Assembly (NCBI GenBank): GCA_946629405.1
Contig: CAMOXW010000154.1
Coordinates: 1-6,823, forward strand
DNA: 6,823 nt
Direction of reading: 5' to 3'
From: an uncultured Ruminococcus sp.
GTDB lineage: Bacteria > Bacillota_A > Clostridia > Oscillospirales > Ruminococcaceae
Numbering within the stretch: position 1 is the first letter of the stretch; the number at the start of each line of letters is the position of its first letter. Below, piece by piece: positions 6,804 to 6,823 of the stretch. A program made the position numbers and the translations under genes. Under the pieces are notes generated by a model. That model made no database searches, was not told the DNA's origin, and saw only the letters and a list, made by a program, of their open reading frames with translations.

Positions 6804-6823
6804 GTCATGCAAGAAACAAAAAA

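Overview
The window carries four genes, all on the + strand, and looks like a chromosomal housekeeping segment of a Firmicute of class Clostridia, probably a Ruminococcus-like gut bacterium. This assignment is an inference. It rests on the clostridial style of the GGDEF/PAS/EAL protein, the lon-engB neighbour pair known from Firmicutes such as Bacillus subtilis, strong AG-rich ribosome binding sites, a consensus sigma-A-type promoter, and the resemblance of LysA (starting MFVSENLG) to clostridial sequences I remember. No database search was possible.

Region 1 (1-2259) holds the 3' part of a gene for a cyclic-di-GMP protein with domain order GGDEF, PAS, degenerate GGDEF, EAL. It enters from the left edge and ends at a strong intrinsic terminator at 2227-2259. 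It is therefore a separate transcription unit from what follows.

Region 2 (2260-6666) starts with a near-consensus promoter (TTGCAA, 17 bp, TATAAT) and holds a tight three-gene operon. lon encodes the ATP-dependent protease LonA. engB (ysxC/yihA) encodes a ribosome-assembly GTPase and starts 15 bases after lon. lysA encodes diaminopimelate decarboxylase and starts at or just after the engB stop. No hairpin separates the genes, so protein quality control, large-subunit ribosome assembly and the last step of lysine synthesis probably share one transcript. The lon start is uncertain: the best-spaced ribosome binding site points to an ATG ten bases upstream in another frame, which opens a 15-codon reading frame overlapping lon.

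Region 3 (6667-6823) is intergenic. It has an A-run plus GCGCCC that looks like one arm of a terminator with no partner in the window. Next come an 8-bp hairpin and a GGGG...CCCC imperfect palindrome of the kind scattered between genes as repeats, then a weak promoter-like sequence at the right edge. No RNA gene, CRISPR array, transposase or clearly undescribed system is visible. The most interesting points are the lon leader, the two-GGDEF arrangement and the repeat-like element downstream of lysA.
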